A stretch of DNA of 64,000 nucleotides from Dryococelus australis (taxonomy: Eukaryota; Arthropoda; Insecta; Phasmatodea; Phasmatidae), in NCBI GenBank assembly GCA_029891345.1, contig CM057009.1, positions 288,558,966 through 288,622,965 on the forward strand, given 5' to 3'. Position 1 is the first letter of the stretch; each line of letters starts with the position of its first letter. Positions 36,596 to 49,042 of the stretch are shown here, in pieces. Below the pieces are notes generated by a model. It saw nothing but the letters and a program-made list of their open reading frames with translations. It made no database searches and was not told where the DNA came from. The translations under genes and the position numbers were made by a program.

Positions 36596-36599
36596 CAAG

Positions 36600-36945
36600 T
36601 TCCTGGGAAACATAGGTGCCCGAATATTTTTTTGCGCTAGGCACGAAGCCATTCTGCATGAAAATCAGTGCCAGATTTGCCCAGGGTAAAGACACTATGT
36701 ACGTGGAAAGGGATGGCATATGGTTTCTCACGGGAAAGAACGGGAGATCACGTAAGTGTGTTGCACCAGATTAATCGACCCATGCTTTTAAGGTACTACT
36801 TTGATTCGGTATTCGGTGGTTATTTGGGCGTTAAGAAGGCATTTCACAAGATCTCGGGTGCTTTTGCCTGGCCGACGAGGAAGGAAGATGTGTTCAGCCA
36901 TGTCAGATCTTGTCATGACTGGCAAATGGGAAAGCCTGCCTAGTA
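36600..36945 (+). pseudogene. Integrase zinc-binding fragment of a Ty3/gypsy-like retroelement
   Basis: An open frame of 91 codons (36668-36943) contains RPMLLRYYFDSVFGGYLGVK, AFAWPTRKEDVF and VRSCHDWQMGKPA. This is the layout of the N-terminal HHCC zinc-binding domain of a retroelement integrase, with the typical glycine-rich GG-LGVKK segment and the SCHxC-type end. One His position reads Phe (YYFDS) and the last Cys reads Trp (CHDW), so the zinc site is broken. No reverse transcriptase or catalytic integrase core accompanies it, so it is a short fragment. Confidence 0.8.
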
Positions 36946-37170
36946 AGTCAATTTCGGATTCGCTTCCGTAGAGGTTCGTGTGTGTCCTTGGCACACTTTC
37001 CGTTTGAGACATTTTGAGCCCCTTTTACGATCGAGGAGAGAGTTGACATATGTGTGACACGTTCACGAAATTCGTGATTATGTAAAAGGTTAAAAAAAAA
37101 AAAGAAGGCGCCTGCAATTGTGATGGCGTTGACAGCGGATGTCTGCGCCAGTAAATGTGTTCATTTAAAT

Positions 37171-38032
37171 AGACTGTTCACTGTTAAGGCCCTAGTTAGT
37201 TTTTCCTTCCAGCCATTTTTGACGAGAATACGTCTTTAAATATGCGACCATTTGGGAGGCAAACCAGAATATCCAAGGATAACCAAATCGGGGGATACAG
37301 TTTGGCATTGCTGCCCCGAATCTATCGTCTATATTCAAATTCAGTTGCATCACTCGATAGCCAAAGGATCAAATAATATATTACTTGAGCGAGGACTGCG
37401 AAGCATCGCGCGTGGAGGAAGGTGAAGGGAGGCACCACAATTTTGAGTTCGTTTCGCCGCGTATCATAACTTCCGCGTAGTATAACTTTTGGCTAGGAGA
37501 AGCTCTCACGCTCGTTTAAGTTCAAATCGACAGCTCTCGTCAAGGTCAATCTATTGCGTTTGTAAAAAGATTTGTGTGGCGTGGTTACGGTGAAATTGTA
37601 GGTATGCGTTTAATGTAAAAAATTAAGATAACTTAACACAATTTCGGCCTATAATCGTCAAAAAGGCAAGTCGAAATACAGGATTCGTATACGGTTGGAA
37701 AGAGCCTCTCAAAAGCAAAAATATAGTGGTACACCTAAAACCCCATATGATCGAGTGAAGCGGTGCCGGGAACGTAATAAAACATCAAAGCGTCCGAGTG
37801 CGTCAACGTAGACTATTAACGCAAAACAAACGGCCGTGTCCCCCAACACAGCCACACACTATTATATTTTTTTTAACCATCTCTTAAAACAAATATTACC
37901 ATGTATGTAATAAACAGTGTGAATATTCCGTCGCACTTGGAAGTTGACGTCAAAGGCTAAAATAAAATATATTTATTGATTATTAATCCAAAGAAGAGGG
38001 TTTTCAAAGTGTTCACTTTACCGTGAATTGCC
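37171..38032. mobile_element. Longer relative of the ~420 bp MITE family, copy 2
   Basis: The left end AGACTGTTCACTGTTAAGGC and the right end GGGTTTTCAAAGTGTTCACT with TTACCGTGAATTGCC are forms of the MITE terminal repeat. Near the ends it shares CAGCCATTTTT, CGCACTTGGAAGTTGACG and AAAATAAAATATATTTATTG with the copy at 29.65-30.22 kb. The middle (37.35-37.85 kb) is GC-richer and not shared, so it may include captured or inserted DNA. Confidence 0.55.
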
Positions 38033-38034
38033 GA

Positions 38035-38612
38035 TAATAGCAGGTACCTTCAGTTGGCGGTGTTTAAAGAAACGTAAAGTTACACGTCTGGCCTTTATTT
38101 GCCAAAAGGGAATCAAGTGAAACGGTTCCACAAAAACCTGAAATCCTTCTTACGAATTTTTCGTTACAGGGCTACATCTCGTGCGATCAGGATCTCGAAC
38201 TGTTAAATGTCACTTTTCTTGGGCGTCAGTGAACGCATTTGTGGTTTTATATCAAGGGCGTTCCTGCTTCCTGCACGTATATCCCCACAGCCAAGCGAGA
38301 CCGCCTGCGTAGCAGTGTTGCAGAACTATTGGAGGCCGGAAAAAAATAGGTTTCCGATAGTTATGATGAGGGCAGACTAGATGCGCCTCTCACCTTGCTT
38401 ATTTGGCATAGTGTTATAATTTCCAGTTGCCAGACGCTGGAGAAATTTTTCCTTAGAAATTATTGTCAAAGCGTGTGGGGCCGTATGTGCTTGCGAAATT
38501 TTTGGGCCCCAACACCGAGATGCTGAGTCATTCTGCAAATTGTAAACACTTCAGTATGGCACGTGTATCACACTTGAGAAAAAAAATCCTCGTTAAGCTA
38601 GTATTGTTCATG
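38035..38612. other. Anonymous DNA between MITEs
   Basis: No supported gene. Mixed composition, somewhat GC-richer than the window average. Confidence 0.4.
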
Positions 38613-38616
38613 TTAT

Positions 38617-39038
38617 AGTCTGTTCACGGTAAATTGAGCACTTTTGAAAGCCATGCTTAAGATCTACTTGCATGTTATTTGTATATTCTTCCGTCTTATG
38701 TTAAATTAACATTGCTAGGGCCTCATTACTAAACTCCTGCGTCGGTCAAGTGAAACAGTGAAATTATTAGAATAGTAAAAATTTTTCAAATTTTCTCTTT
38801 TTTTTTTACACTTCGATGCGTTAAAAAACTGAAACCGAAGAAAATAATATAACTTACCACAAATGGTTACCTGGTAGTTTCTATTCGACTTTAAGATATG
38901 GAACTGCTCTCCCTCTCTTGCTACCAACTTTACTGGGCGCATGTCACTCACTGCACCTGTTAAACATATGCAGGTAGGAGCAGGGACTTTTTTTTTTAAG
39001 GTTGATATCAATAGTGTTCACTTTTTCGTGAACAGCCT
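38617..39038 (-). mobile_element. ~420 bp MITE, copy A (reverse orientation)
   Basis: Left end GTCTGTTCACGGTAAATTGA and right end CACTTTTTCGTGAACAGCCT are inverted repeats. The interior is the reverse complement of the copies at 39.47, 45.30 and 51.41 kb (for example CTTACCACAAATGGTTACCT, GGAACTGCTCTCCCTCTC and CAGGTAGGAGCAG). It has no coding capacity. TA-rich flanks suggest a Tc1/mariner-type TA target. Confidence 0.85.
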
Positions 39039-39471
39039 TAAGTAATGATTTTTGGATTATTTTGCTCTTGTAGTTTTGCTCTGGCATGTTTGCTCGCTAC
39101 TGTATGCCTTTCGCACTTCCTGAACTTTTTAAAGTCTCGGTTTACTTCTTTCGCTGACCCCACCACGGGCGTCATGTTGAGCTGATGCTGCTTCTACTGG
39201 CCGCTGTGAGAGATGTCGACAGTGCGCCACGCCGTCTTTTCCTCTCCTCCGTGGCTGCACCATTTCACGCCTATGAATTTTGTAATCGCCTAGTGTCGCT
39301 GCAACCCTAACTGCGCCGCTGTGCTGCGGTCGATGGCCGTCCCAGCATCCCTGCCGGAGATACTTCGTGTCTAATTCTGCGCAGCTCTTGCGTCCTTGTG
39401 TGCTCCTCCTGTACCGCGTCGCTCTGGGTGTGGAAACTTTTCCGCTTTGCTCCTTACGTTGTGTGCGTTAA

Positions 39472-39896
39472 AGACTGTTCACGATAACTTGAACACTTCC
39501 GAAATCAACCTAAGAAAAGGATACTGCTCCTACTTGCATATATTTTAACGGACGCACTGAGTGACAAGCGCCCAGTAAAGTTGGTAACGTCGGAGGGGAA
39601 AGTAGTTCCATATCTTAATGTGGAATAAAAATTGTTAAGTAACCATTTGTGATAACTTAATTTTATTCTATCGCTTTCTGGTTTTTTTTTTTTTGTTCGT
39701 CAAGGTGTAAAAATTAGCTCATTTTTAAAATACTTACTTTTCGAATAATTTTACAGTTTCACTTGGCCGACGCATGAAGAAAGCGATGAGGCCCATGGCA
39801 ATGCTAATTCCACATAAGGTGGAAGAACACACAACGTACATGCAAATAGATCTTAAGCAGGGCTTTCAAAAGTGCTCATATTACCGTAAACAGCCT
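39472..39896 (+). mobile_element. ~420 bp MITE, copy B
   Basis: Starts AGACTGTTCACGATAACTTG and ends GCTCATATTACCGTAAACAG-CCT. Internal landmarks: CTGCTCCTACTTGCATATAT, GCACTGAGTGACA, GTAGTTCCATATCTTAATG, and GATGAGGCCCATGGCAATG. All occur in the same order in copies C and D. Confidence 0.88.
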
Positions 39897-40117
39897 ATAC
39901 ATGTCTTTACTATGCACTGTACTAACTCATGGATTTGTGTACGTCTGTCATGGCGTAGCGGATGCTATTCGTTGGGTTTTGAAGCCCGTAAAGAACTTTA
40001 GATCACATGTCACCTGTCCGAGTAAAGAGGAATATCAAAGTTTTTTTTTTTTTGGCAGGGAGTACGTTGTGCTGTGTGGGCGCGATGGCAGCGCTCAGCC
40101 AACTCTGGCTTAGGTTG

Positions 40118-40400
40118 TCAACCCTGACTGTTACTAGCTACTTGTCCTTTTCTTTTCCTTAGCGCGCTCGTGTCGGCTGCTAGTAGAGTGGAGAGAATTG
40201 GTTGGCTCTTAACAGCGAGTTCTTGAGAACCGATAAGGATGAATCGAGATGAGTATGAAGCAGCGCCGGAATGCAAGGGCGGGGAAAAAGGGAGATCCCC
40301 GAGAAAATCCGCCAGCCAGTCGTACCGCCCGGTACGATTCCCACGTGCGATGGACACCGTTAGTGCAGGAGAGTGAATGATTTTCAAGTATTGAAAGTCA
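40118..40400 (-). mobile_element. SINE (family A), copy 1
   Basis: On the minus strand it reads GGCGGATTTTCTCGGGGATC, then CATTCCGGCGCTGCTTCATA and CATCCTTATCGG. The same body is in the copy at 43.27-43.55 kb. The tRNA-like head is poorly kept (GGGAATCGTACCGGGCGGTA at its start). A body beginning with TTTTCTCGGGG is common in insect SINEs. Confidence 0.65.
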
Positions 40401-40409
40401 ATGATCATA

Positions 40410-43265
40410 TTTTGTTGCGAAATATATTTCTAATCTGGATTGGAACTTGATGTCAAACTAGTTGTAACGTCTGTGAATTTATTTGTGTGACCCTCCCAGC
40501 CTTATTGTGAATTTAGTGGGTCACTTATAATTACGAGGCCCCTTATATAACACTTGAGTTGCATTGCACGTTAATTCGATTCGATTGTTCATTGACAATC
40601 ATTGTAATTTAGTTAACCGTTGTGAAATGAATTGTGTGCCGCTCCCAGCGGTATTCTAACGTTTCTATGTAGGTAGGCCTTACTATGTCACATTGTCGGG
40701 GGCTTTAAAATCGATAAATTTACTGCTGCATTTTATTTTGTTATTATCTGTATTCTATGTTACCCACCAGCCATAACAGCGGGCTCTTGGGGGTGAAAAA
40801 TACCAAGGGGCACTGCAGAAGAAATTGTGTTATATAACTTCACAAAAATCAGTAGGAAATAATTAAATTATTAGCTTTTTTGTACTCAAATAACGATATC
40901 TCCAACGAAATAAAATATTACGAAAGGTACTATAAAATAAATACTTTTATTTTTCCTCTGGCTGTTCTCAGATAAGAACTTTGGATTCCTTAGATGACAT
41001 CTCATATTTTAACAATAATATTTTACACCTATTCATAGTTTTTTTTCTAAGTCAACTGAATTTTTCAGATTAATGATTTGTATGTTTTTATATTGATTAT
41101 GGAGACGAACTGGTCATAAATTTATTGATTCCTTCAATATTCCCAATATATTCTTTTTATTTCAATAGTTTCATTCGATCATAATTTATTTTGTAATAAT
41201 ATTGTATTCGTTTTTATACTAATATAATTAAAAAATTAAAGTTTTATTTTTACAGTGCTGTTCAAAATGGAATTTAATAAAACTTGTTATACTATTAATT
41301 CACATTTAAATAAAAAATACTCTTTGGATTTTTGTGTGTACATATTGTATAGGTTTATAATGATTACTAAACTTTATTGGTTCTAACAAAATCTTAAGTT
41401 ACTCGAGTATTCAGATGCAATTAAAAGTTCATGCACTCGAAACTATTTTATATGTTTGCTATAATTCTTATGATTTTGACCGACAAGATTTTTATAACTT
41501 TATAATTCATTTACTCAATTCCACTAAAAGCGAGTTTTATAAAATTTTATGTCAATTTAAAACGGTTAATTTTTAGCCTATCTCAATAACTGGATTTTAT
41601 TAAGGCAGAAGCCTACGTTTCATAAACTATGAGATTCAAATCAAGTAAATTAAACGGGATCTACGTAAATGGTACACATAAGAGGTGCTTAAATAGTTTA
41701 CCTATTGTTAATATAAAGGAAAGGGAAATTTACAAACGTCAAGAAATATTTTTTACAGGACGACCTGTTTAATGTGACCACTAAATCTTAACACGTTCCT
41801 CTAGCGTTTTTATTAGGTCGCAAATTGTCTACTAATCTACTACCGCATTCAGCATTGATTTCACTAAATGCCACAGTACGTCATTTCTGACCTGAAGTAT
41901 TATGCAGAATATTTTGCATATGATTCTTGTTAAATCTTATGAGCTATGCCAATAAAGACTAAAGATCACTAATAAAATTGGCATTGTGTTCTCTAGTAAG
42001 TACGTTGCCATGTTTTATATACTACATATTTATAAAAGAAAGTTCATATGGTAAATTATAACAACTATATTTGACACTGTTATTAAAAGGAATTATTGGA
42101 ATTTAAATTTCAAATTTGTCTGTTAAGTGTAATTGTAATAAATCACGCAATAATGGTCAATATTTCATGTTTAATTTCTCTGTTTGTTAACATATTGCCT
42201 AAATAAAACCAAATAAATATAAATATGTAAAATGGACGAAAAAATTTACAATTTTGTGCCAGGATATGCCATGAAAATAAACAAAGTGAAAATCAAGAAA
42301 TTTGTTGCAAGCAAGTACATGTCAAAGATTACGGTAGTTTTGAACACAAGCTCAGCTTATAGGTTATTTGAAGTTTGAGAGTACATCATCTGTATAATGC
42401 AGAGGAATTCACCTCACTCGGCAGCCGAGAGACATGTGACAGGCGGAGATAAGCAGAAGTGTAAAACAGGGTAAAACCAACCGAGTCAACTTTTATGTCA
42501 GTATTGCAGCGGGGGGTACATAGTTATACGACTGGATTGACGTTCAAGAAATGTTTCTTCTACAAATTTTACATCAGCAAGAACTCATAGTGTTCAATAT
42601 GGAAAATTGGGATAGAGCTTAAAAATAAAGTACTCGTAAAGTCAGTAGTATGCTAATTCTACACTAAGGGGGCAACATTGAAATCATTCGTCTGGAGTGT
42701 AATACGTCATTTCACCTACACATGCCGCTTATCGTGATTCATCACAATAAATACGTATATTGGTTCGACAGCAAACCGTAGTAAAATTCTTTGGTGAATT
42801 AAGAAATTATAAAAATATTCTACGGGAATTAATTATTAAATTATTTAATTAATTATAAATGCTGTTTCGAAACAGATTGATAATTACAGATGTGTCATGA
42901 TGTAGAATATAGTTCGATATAGCAATGATTTGAGTATAATTTCATAATGATTGAAACCTGATAAAATATACGATTTCTCTGAAATATTGGTATGTATTAA
43001 AAAAATTTTGTCGTTTTACTTGCTATAAATTTCTTATTGTTAGTTAACTTACAGTTTAGCTGGTTTTTAGGTATATGTTACAGATCAGAATACCATATTT
43101 TTCATCTTAATAGAGGAAAGCATCATTGTTATAGATATGTAATTGTACGGCAGATAATAAATGAGGTGCCGGGCATGTGGAAAACAATGACGAATATAAG
43201 ATATTCCTAAATTAGGCATATTTTCTTGCTACTCGGGGTGTCTTTACATAGAATACTTGCAGGAT
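40410..43265. other. Anonymous AT-rich DNA
   Basis: No gene, repeat partner or RNA signature could be supported across this 2.9 kb stretch. All frames are short. Confidence 0.45.
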
Positions 43266-43269
43266 ATGG

Positions 43270-43552
43270 GGAAGGAACAATGATAGAAGCAGACCAAAAA
43301 GGGGTGAGTTGAGCGGTTTTAGGCTGCACTTCATAACGAGGTCTAGAAAGCCGGTTAGGGTGAAACAAGGTGAATATCAAGTAGCGGCGGAAAGCAAGAA
43401 TGGTGTGGAAGGAAGAGCCTCGAGAAAACCCACCGGTCAACAAAAACGTCCGCCACGTTTCAAAATACGTAAACCCGTAGGCCCCTCCGGGAATCGAACC
43501 CGGTTCATCTTAGTGGAATGCGAGTAGTTTGGCTGTTGCACCTCCGCGGCCT
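43270..43552 (-). mobile_element. tRNA-derived SINE (family A), copy 2
   Basis: On the minus strand the head is GGCCGCGGAGGTGCAACAGC (A-box region), then CCGGGTTCGATTCCCGG, a perfect B box with a paired T-stem. The body continues GGTGGGTTTTCTCGAGGCTC, CTTTCCGCCGCTACTTGATA and ACCTTGTTTCACCC. The body matches copy 1. The short frames on both strands are by-products of this element. Confidence 0.75.
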
Positions 43553-43984
43553 TTTCGACGGAAGGAAAATATCGACAGTATTGCGGGAGAACCGGGATGC
43601 CGTACCTGCAACCAGATGAAAAGAATTCGAAGAAGGCAGATCATGGGAAACTGGTGCAACGAAGAACAAGCGGAATGTATACAAAGTACACATTACGAGA
43701 TATGTTTCATTGTACTTCGTAAAAATCATCAGCTCCTAAATGTAACTGCTAGGGTATGGTCGAAAATTGATAAGAACTGAAAGTTTAGGTAATTTAGAGG
43801 AAAATCTGTAAACGAAGCGCTTTTTTCGTTCACTTTTGAAGACTGCAGTAACACAGAAAGTAAAGATTTTAGTACACATAAAAAATTAATATCTCAAAAC
43901 GTCCTGCAAGAACGGCCTCAAGCGATTTTCGCTACGCAATGGAAACACTGAATTTTATTTATTTAAGAAATATAGTTTTACTAT

Positions 43985-44530
43985 GGAAATATCTGCTTAC
44001 TGTTTAAAGAAGACGTAATTTAACATTACACACCATCTGACCATCACTACTTCAGTTGGTCACGCAGGTTTCGCAAGCTGATTGCAGTAGGTTGTTTTGT
44101 AAGGCTGCAAATGTTTCCTTAGAGTGACTTGAGTTCGTCAATGTTCTCGATATAATTTTAAATATTTCAGACTTAACTTAACACAAGAAAAAGTAGTCGC
44201 ATTTTTAAAGGTATTGGTAACTTACAGATATTGGAACATTTCCTCCTCTGATGGTCACGTGACTTCCAAAGGACCACGGGTCCTTCATCGAAGCTCTGCC
44301 AAAGTCTGCAGTTGCCCCATCTTGCTGCAGACATATGTACAGTCTTGTGAGAACTCTTACACAATAGCACAGTACCGCTGCAAGGAATTTTTTCAACGTT
44401 TCCAAAACTTTCTACAACAAACCAGACACAAATGGACTACGGATACGACGCATACGAAACAGTTGGGAAATTGTATCAGACCAGCAACGGAAATTTTGTT
44501 TTTCACTGAACCACACATAAATAAATAATT
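43985..44530 (-). pseudogene. Degenerate DDE fragment of the DUF4817-type transposase family
   Basis: Minus-strand translation gives METLKKFLAAVLC, then YICLQQDGATADFGRASM, GGNVPISV, and after frame changes NIDELKSL and LRNLRDQLK. In this family the QQDGATAH segment holds the second catalytic Asp and the ELK segment lies near the C-terminus. The layout is the central and C-terminal part of the transposase, the part missing from the deleted copy at 17.23-17.74 kb. Stops and frame changes make it non-functional. No terminal repeats were identified. Confidence 0.72.
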
Positions 44531-44534
44531 ATCT

Positions 44535-45290
44535 TCCTCACTAACGAGCAGGACCATTTCATTGTTTAATCAGTTCATATTTTCAGAGGGTTAAATGCAG
44601 TTTTTTAATACTCATTGTTCGTACACCAAAACTCTTTCATGGGGAATTCATGTTAAGCTGCTACGGGCTATTTCCTGTTTGAGTCCTCGAGATTAATTAT
44701 TACAGCCTACTACACTTGCTCAATGTTCGATAGGGTTCTCGCAGTAAAAAAAAAAAAACAGTCGTGACGTCCTCTTCACTCTAAATGTGGACGAATTGTT
44801 CTGTACCCATGAATTTATTGTATTCCGGCTAGGCATTATACACTCACGCGGAATGTCGAAAGGAATTGGAATAAAAGCTGAATTATCCCAACTGAGTCAC
44901 AATATTTGAGAAACATTGGCACTATGAACGCGCAATGTTCCTAAATCCATTACTTCATTGTAAACAAACTGTTTGTTTAACAAGTGCGCAGTATGCCAAC
45001 TACCCGACTAAATTATATTATGTCCAAACTATCGTGTTAGGAAAATCATCATATCATGTTTGCATGGCCCGTGCATTACGTAACTCTTAAATACCCAATT
45101 AAACGTATGGTTTCATGTGTTATAAATAACAAATCATTTTGATGAACGTTGTACTCAAGCCGACTGAGAATTCGTTTCGCTATCATAGCCAATGAGCTGT
45201 AGGGTTTGTGTTCGACAGCAGTAATATAAACCGCTCATAACCTACGACAATAGCACGGTTAACGAATCGATCACCGAAAGGGGGAGATAG
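44535..45290. other. Anonymous DNA
   Basis: No supported feature. A poly-A run lies at 44747-44758. Confidence 0.4.
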
Positions 45291-45294
45291 GTAT

Positions 45295-45712
45295 AGGATG
45301 TTCACGCTAAAGTGAGAACTTTTGAAATCAACCTTAAAAAAAAGTCACTCTCCCTACCTGCATGTATTATAACGGGCGCACTGAGTGATATTCGCCTAGT
45401 AAATTTGGTAACGATTGCTGAAAAGCATTTCCATATCTTAACGTCAAAAGAAAAGTGTTAGATGACCATTTGTAATAACTTAAATTATTTCTTTCGTTTT
45501 TTTTTTTAACTAATCGAAGCGTTAAAATGAGCAAATTTTTGCAAAATATTTGATTTTATGATAATTTCACCGTTTCACTAGACCAATGCATGAATAAAGT
45601 GATGAGACCCATGGAAATATCAATTTTACATTAAGCGGAAGAATATACAGTATACATATAATTAGATCATAAGGTGGGCTTTAAAAAGTGCTCCATTTTC
45701 TGTGAACAGCCT
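45295..45712 (+). mobile_element. ~420 bp MITE, copy C
   Basis: Starts AGGATGTTCACGCTAAAGTG and ends with TTTTCTGTGAACAGCCT, flanked by TA on both sides (GTAT / TATAA). Internal landmarks match copies B and D in order. It is visibly diverged from them, with a thinner internal match near 45.43 kb. Confidence 0.85.
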
Positions 45713-45714
45713 AT

Positions 45715-46460
45715 AATTTGAGAATGAGTCTTTCAATATACAGTACTTGCCAAAAAAAATATTCTTGTGCGTTGTGAACAGAGTTTTATACATTGGGTCG
45801 GACTGGGTTAAAGTTGAGTCCCATTGTCGAGGTCGGTAAGGCGTACTTTCGAACCAAATGGCTCTGAGATCATACCCTGTGCACAATTCTGACGTTTATT
45901 GATTTCGAATGCAATTTTGGAATAGTTAAGTTCGTCAGGCATCAAACGATAAACCTTTTGCCTTAAACAGTTTGTTTTGAAAAGAAACAACGAAAAAATA
46001 AAAACATTTCTCGTGGAGAAATAATATGCCTTGCCATACACAGAGCCAACACAGGGGCTCTAACTACGATAACAACAAATGAAAATCTCTAAGTTTGTCA
46101 CGGAACTGAAAAATTTATTTTGGAAGAAAAAGAGTACCAAGGAGAAGTTTTGAAAATCAATCAATTGCCTCCAGATATCCAATTATATGCCTTAGTATCC
46201 TCATTTACTTAACTACTTGAGCTGTAAAGAAAAAGTCCAGTACTATTTTGACTCTTCGTATACAATGGAGAGTGAAATAAGTGAAATATATTTTTATCAA
46301 TTTATCTCATAATTATAATGCATTGATACTTCGTAGTTTGAAATACACAAAAAATAAGATTTCCAGACATACTGATGGACTGAATATGAGATATCACCAG
46401 ACTTTGTGAACTCTGTAGAATGCGAGGTTTATACAAGTTAAAATTTTATTTACCAGTAGA
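45715..46460. other. Anonymous DNA
   Basis: Short open frames on the minus strand (45.66-46.04 kb) have no recognised motif. Nothing else is supported. Confidence 0.4.
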
Positions 46461-46464
46461 AGGG

Positions 46465-47115
46465 AGCGTTTAATGGGACCTCAGCGTGAGTTTGCGAAAC
46501 TAGAAACAATTGAGAAGCGATTCGACATTTATGAGATTTTCTATTCCTGATTCCTCTGGACTTCACGATTGATGCTGTCTCAATATAATTTACATCTTGC
46601 GAGCACGCAACTACAATGTGATTCGCAGACGTGACAGTCTAGCAATAAGATGCAGACAAGACCTGTCTGGAGATAACGTAAAATAAACAAAACTATGCTG
46701 TGTAACAATTAGTATCAGATATGATGTAATATAAGCTCCTGCACTGAGAGAACAGCCAACCCCGGGCAGCTTAAAATATTGGATAATTTTCACGCCCAAT
46801 GTTAATGTTTACAGATGGGCTAAAATGAACGAAATTATTTAAAAAAAATTAAAATGCAGTTTCAGAAATCGCTCCTTACTATAGTGATATACCTCGAAAT
46901 AATAAATAAATATTTTTTCATTCGTAAACAACTCACCAATATATAACCCATCATATATTTGTTGTTATAAAAATTAAATATTTGTGAAAGTAAAGAATTA
47001 TTGTTTTTTTCTTGAGAAAGTATACTTATTTTCTGGCCAACAACAGACCCTTACGAAGCAAATAAATCATTACTCAATAAAAAACAAAATTTGCTGCTGC
47101 TATATTGACAAAACC

Positions 47116-47146
<31 letters not shown>

Positions 47147-47515
47147 TCAAATTTGTTAATTTTTTTCAATACCGTTAACATGTTTCGAGAACTCGTGTAT
47201 TTTTTGAGTATTAATCATAATGAAGTAACACCCAAATCGTTAATGTGTCAAACGATAATATATGTAATTGAAATATCTGCAATTACAATATGTTTAGACA
47301 CAGTAATTATAATAATCTAAGCATAGTTTATATTATTTATTTATTTATTGGTGTTTAGATTTTCGATAGTAAAATTCTCTTCATGATATACACTTTCTGA
47401 GGCTGTTAATAGAATAACTTTTATTTACGCTTGTAGGAGCAATGGTTGTGGTGATACTTATTTTCGTTAGATTGTCTTACATTTTAATATATCTTTAATA
47501 ATGCTTAATAAAAAT
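46465..47515. repeat. Diverged dispersed repeat R, copy 1
   Basis: Shares a long, ordered series of matches with 58.92-59.41 kb and 63.19-63.79 kb. Examples are GAAGCGATTCGACATTTATG against GAAGCGATTCGGCATTCACG, CGCAACTACAATG against CGCAACTATAAGG, and TGTTTACAGATGGGCTAAAA against TGTTTACAGGTGGGATAAAA. Further on, ATTTTCGTTAGATTGTCTTA matches ATTTTCGTTTGATTGTCTTA. A minus-strand frame of about 62 codons at 46.61-46.80 kb is matched by a similar frame in copy 2. A (TA)n(CA)n microsatellite lies at 47116-47147. Confidence 0.75.
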
Positions 47516-47526
47516 GATTTACTGCT

Positions 47527-48127
47527 TGTTGTAACGAGGCGTGGCAAAGACCACAAGGAAACAGCCGTGGTGCAGTGTTTGGGAGACAAGAAATAAACAG
47601 CAGAGCCATCATGAGGTACTCTAGGCCAGAAGGAGCGTATATAAGCGAGGGGACCAGAAGGTCAGCCTCCCAATACTTCACCAGGTCGCCGGAGCCAGTG
47701 ATATGTATGTCTGCAAGCAAGGCCGTAGTGGAGCCCTCGTGCATCCATCGTGCTGCATCATAGAAGTATCAGTGGTAAATGAAACGCATAATAAAATTTA
47801 ATAAGGGGGCTTACTGACATAGAGGTCGCTGTCAATAATAGGGTCAATATTACCGCCATTATTAGAGTCAGTAGTTGAGATACTAAAGTTGCTTTTAGTG
47901 TTGTAGTGTCATTGCATTGTAACTATTTAACTTGCATTGCTTACAAAATAACGTATAGCATTGAATGTAAAGATAACGTTACTTGTATGTTTACAAAGTT
48001 ACAATAGTTAAAGTGCCTTTGATATTTCACGGCTAATCTATCTCTGAGTATACGTGCCAGTCACTAAAGTAATCCGTTGGGGTGCTTTTTGTCCCCCCTC
48101 TGGTTGGGTAACCAAAGGGAGGTAACA
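47527..48127 (+). repeat. 5' LTR
   Basis: Runs from TGTTGTAACGAGGCGTGG to GGGAGGTAACA. A TATA box TATATAAG is at 47638-47645. The region just downstream (TTATTGGAGGCGCC) is where a primer binding site would lie, but I cannot assign the tRNA. Confidence 0.85.
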
Positions 48128-49042
48128 TTATTGGAGGCGCCATACATTTCCACCTTTTTCGTGATTGCTAAGCGATAATATAAAGGGTAACATTGGCGAT
48201 GGCCCTGGTTCGAACTTAATCCTTTTGTGTCAAAACAGTTGAGAAAAGTGAAATTAAAGCTATGGTCTTTCCAAACATTCTGTAGCCAAGCTTCTAAACT
48301 CCGCTTTAACATTGGCATCCTTTAAAGCACCCGTTTGATTCAAACTCGTGTAAGCAAATGAAAAAAAAAAACCCTTTTTAAAATTTCTAGAATAGCCATA
48401 GGAAGCATTCATTATAACAAAAAGCTCTTTTAGCTTAATATAGTATGCATATGTGATACAAAACTGCGTTAAAAGGACGATATGGTGTCATCGTGTTAAA
48501 AGCGAACGTTTTTTACCCAACAGCATTGCGATTTTATAGTAGTGCATTTTGCACGTGGCCTCTCGCGATTCAAGAAAGAATACATTTTGCTTACTAGAGT
48601 GATTTCTGCTTGTGGTATAGTAGTGCATGCTATAATACTGTAAGTGGTTTTCGTTTCCATTTTTAGCAGCAAATGTGTCTACCACTCGCTCATAGTAAGT
48701 TTATGTGTGTATGATAATTCATATAAAGTGGAGACATTAGCTTTAATAGTGAGTAGTGTAATAAATAAGTAAGGAAGTGTCACCAAACACAGTGCACAGT
48801 AAATTACAAGACACGTTTCTCACAAGGCAAGTAGACGTACCTACATTGTACAAATTTATATCTCCACAACAGAATAAGTGAGGTAGGAATAACTGCCGAA
48901 CAGTAAACATTAAGTAAAACGCACGTCACACTACAGTAGAGTAGAGATATAGAAGTTTTTTGAGTACCGAAAAAATCAAACTGTTTCTGAGATAAGCGAA
49001 AAAGTTGTTCAAAACTCCAATTATAGTTAAATGAGATGTTAG

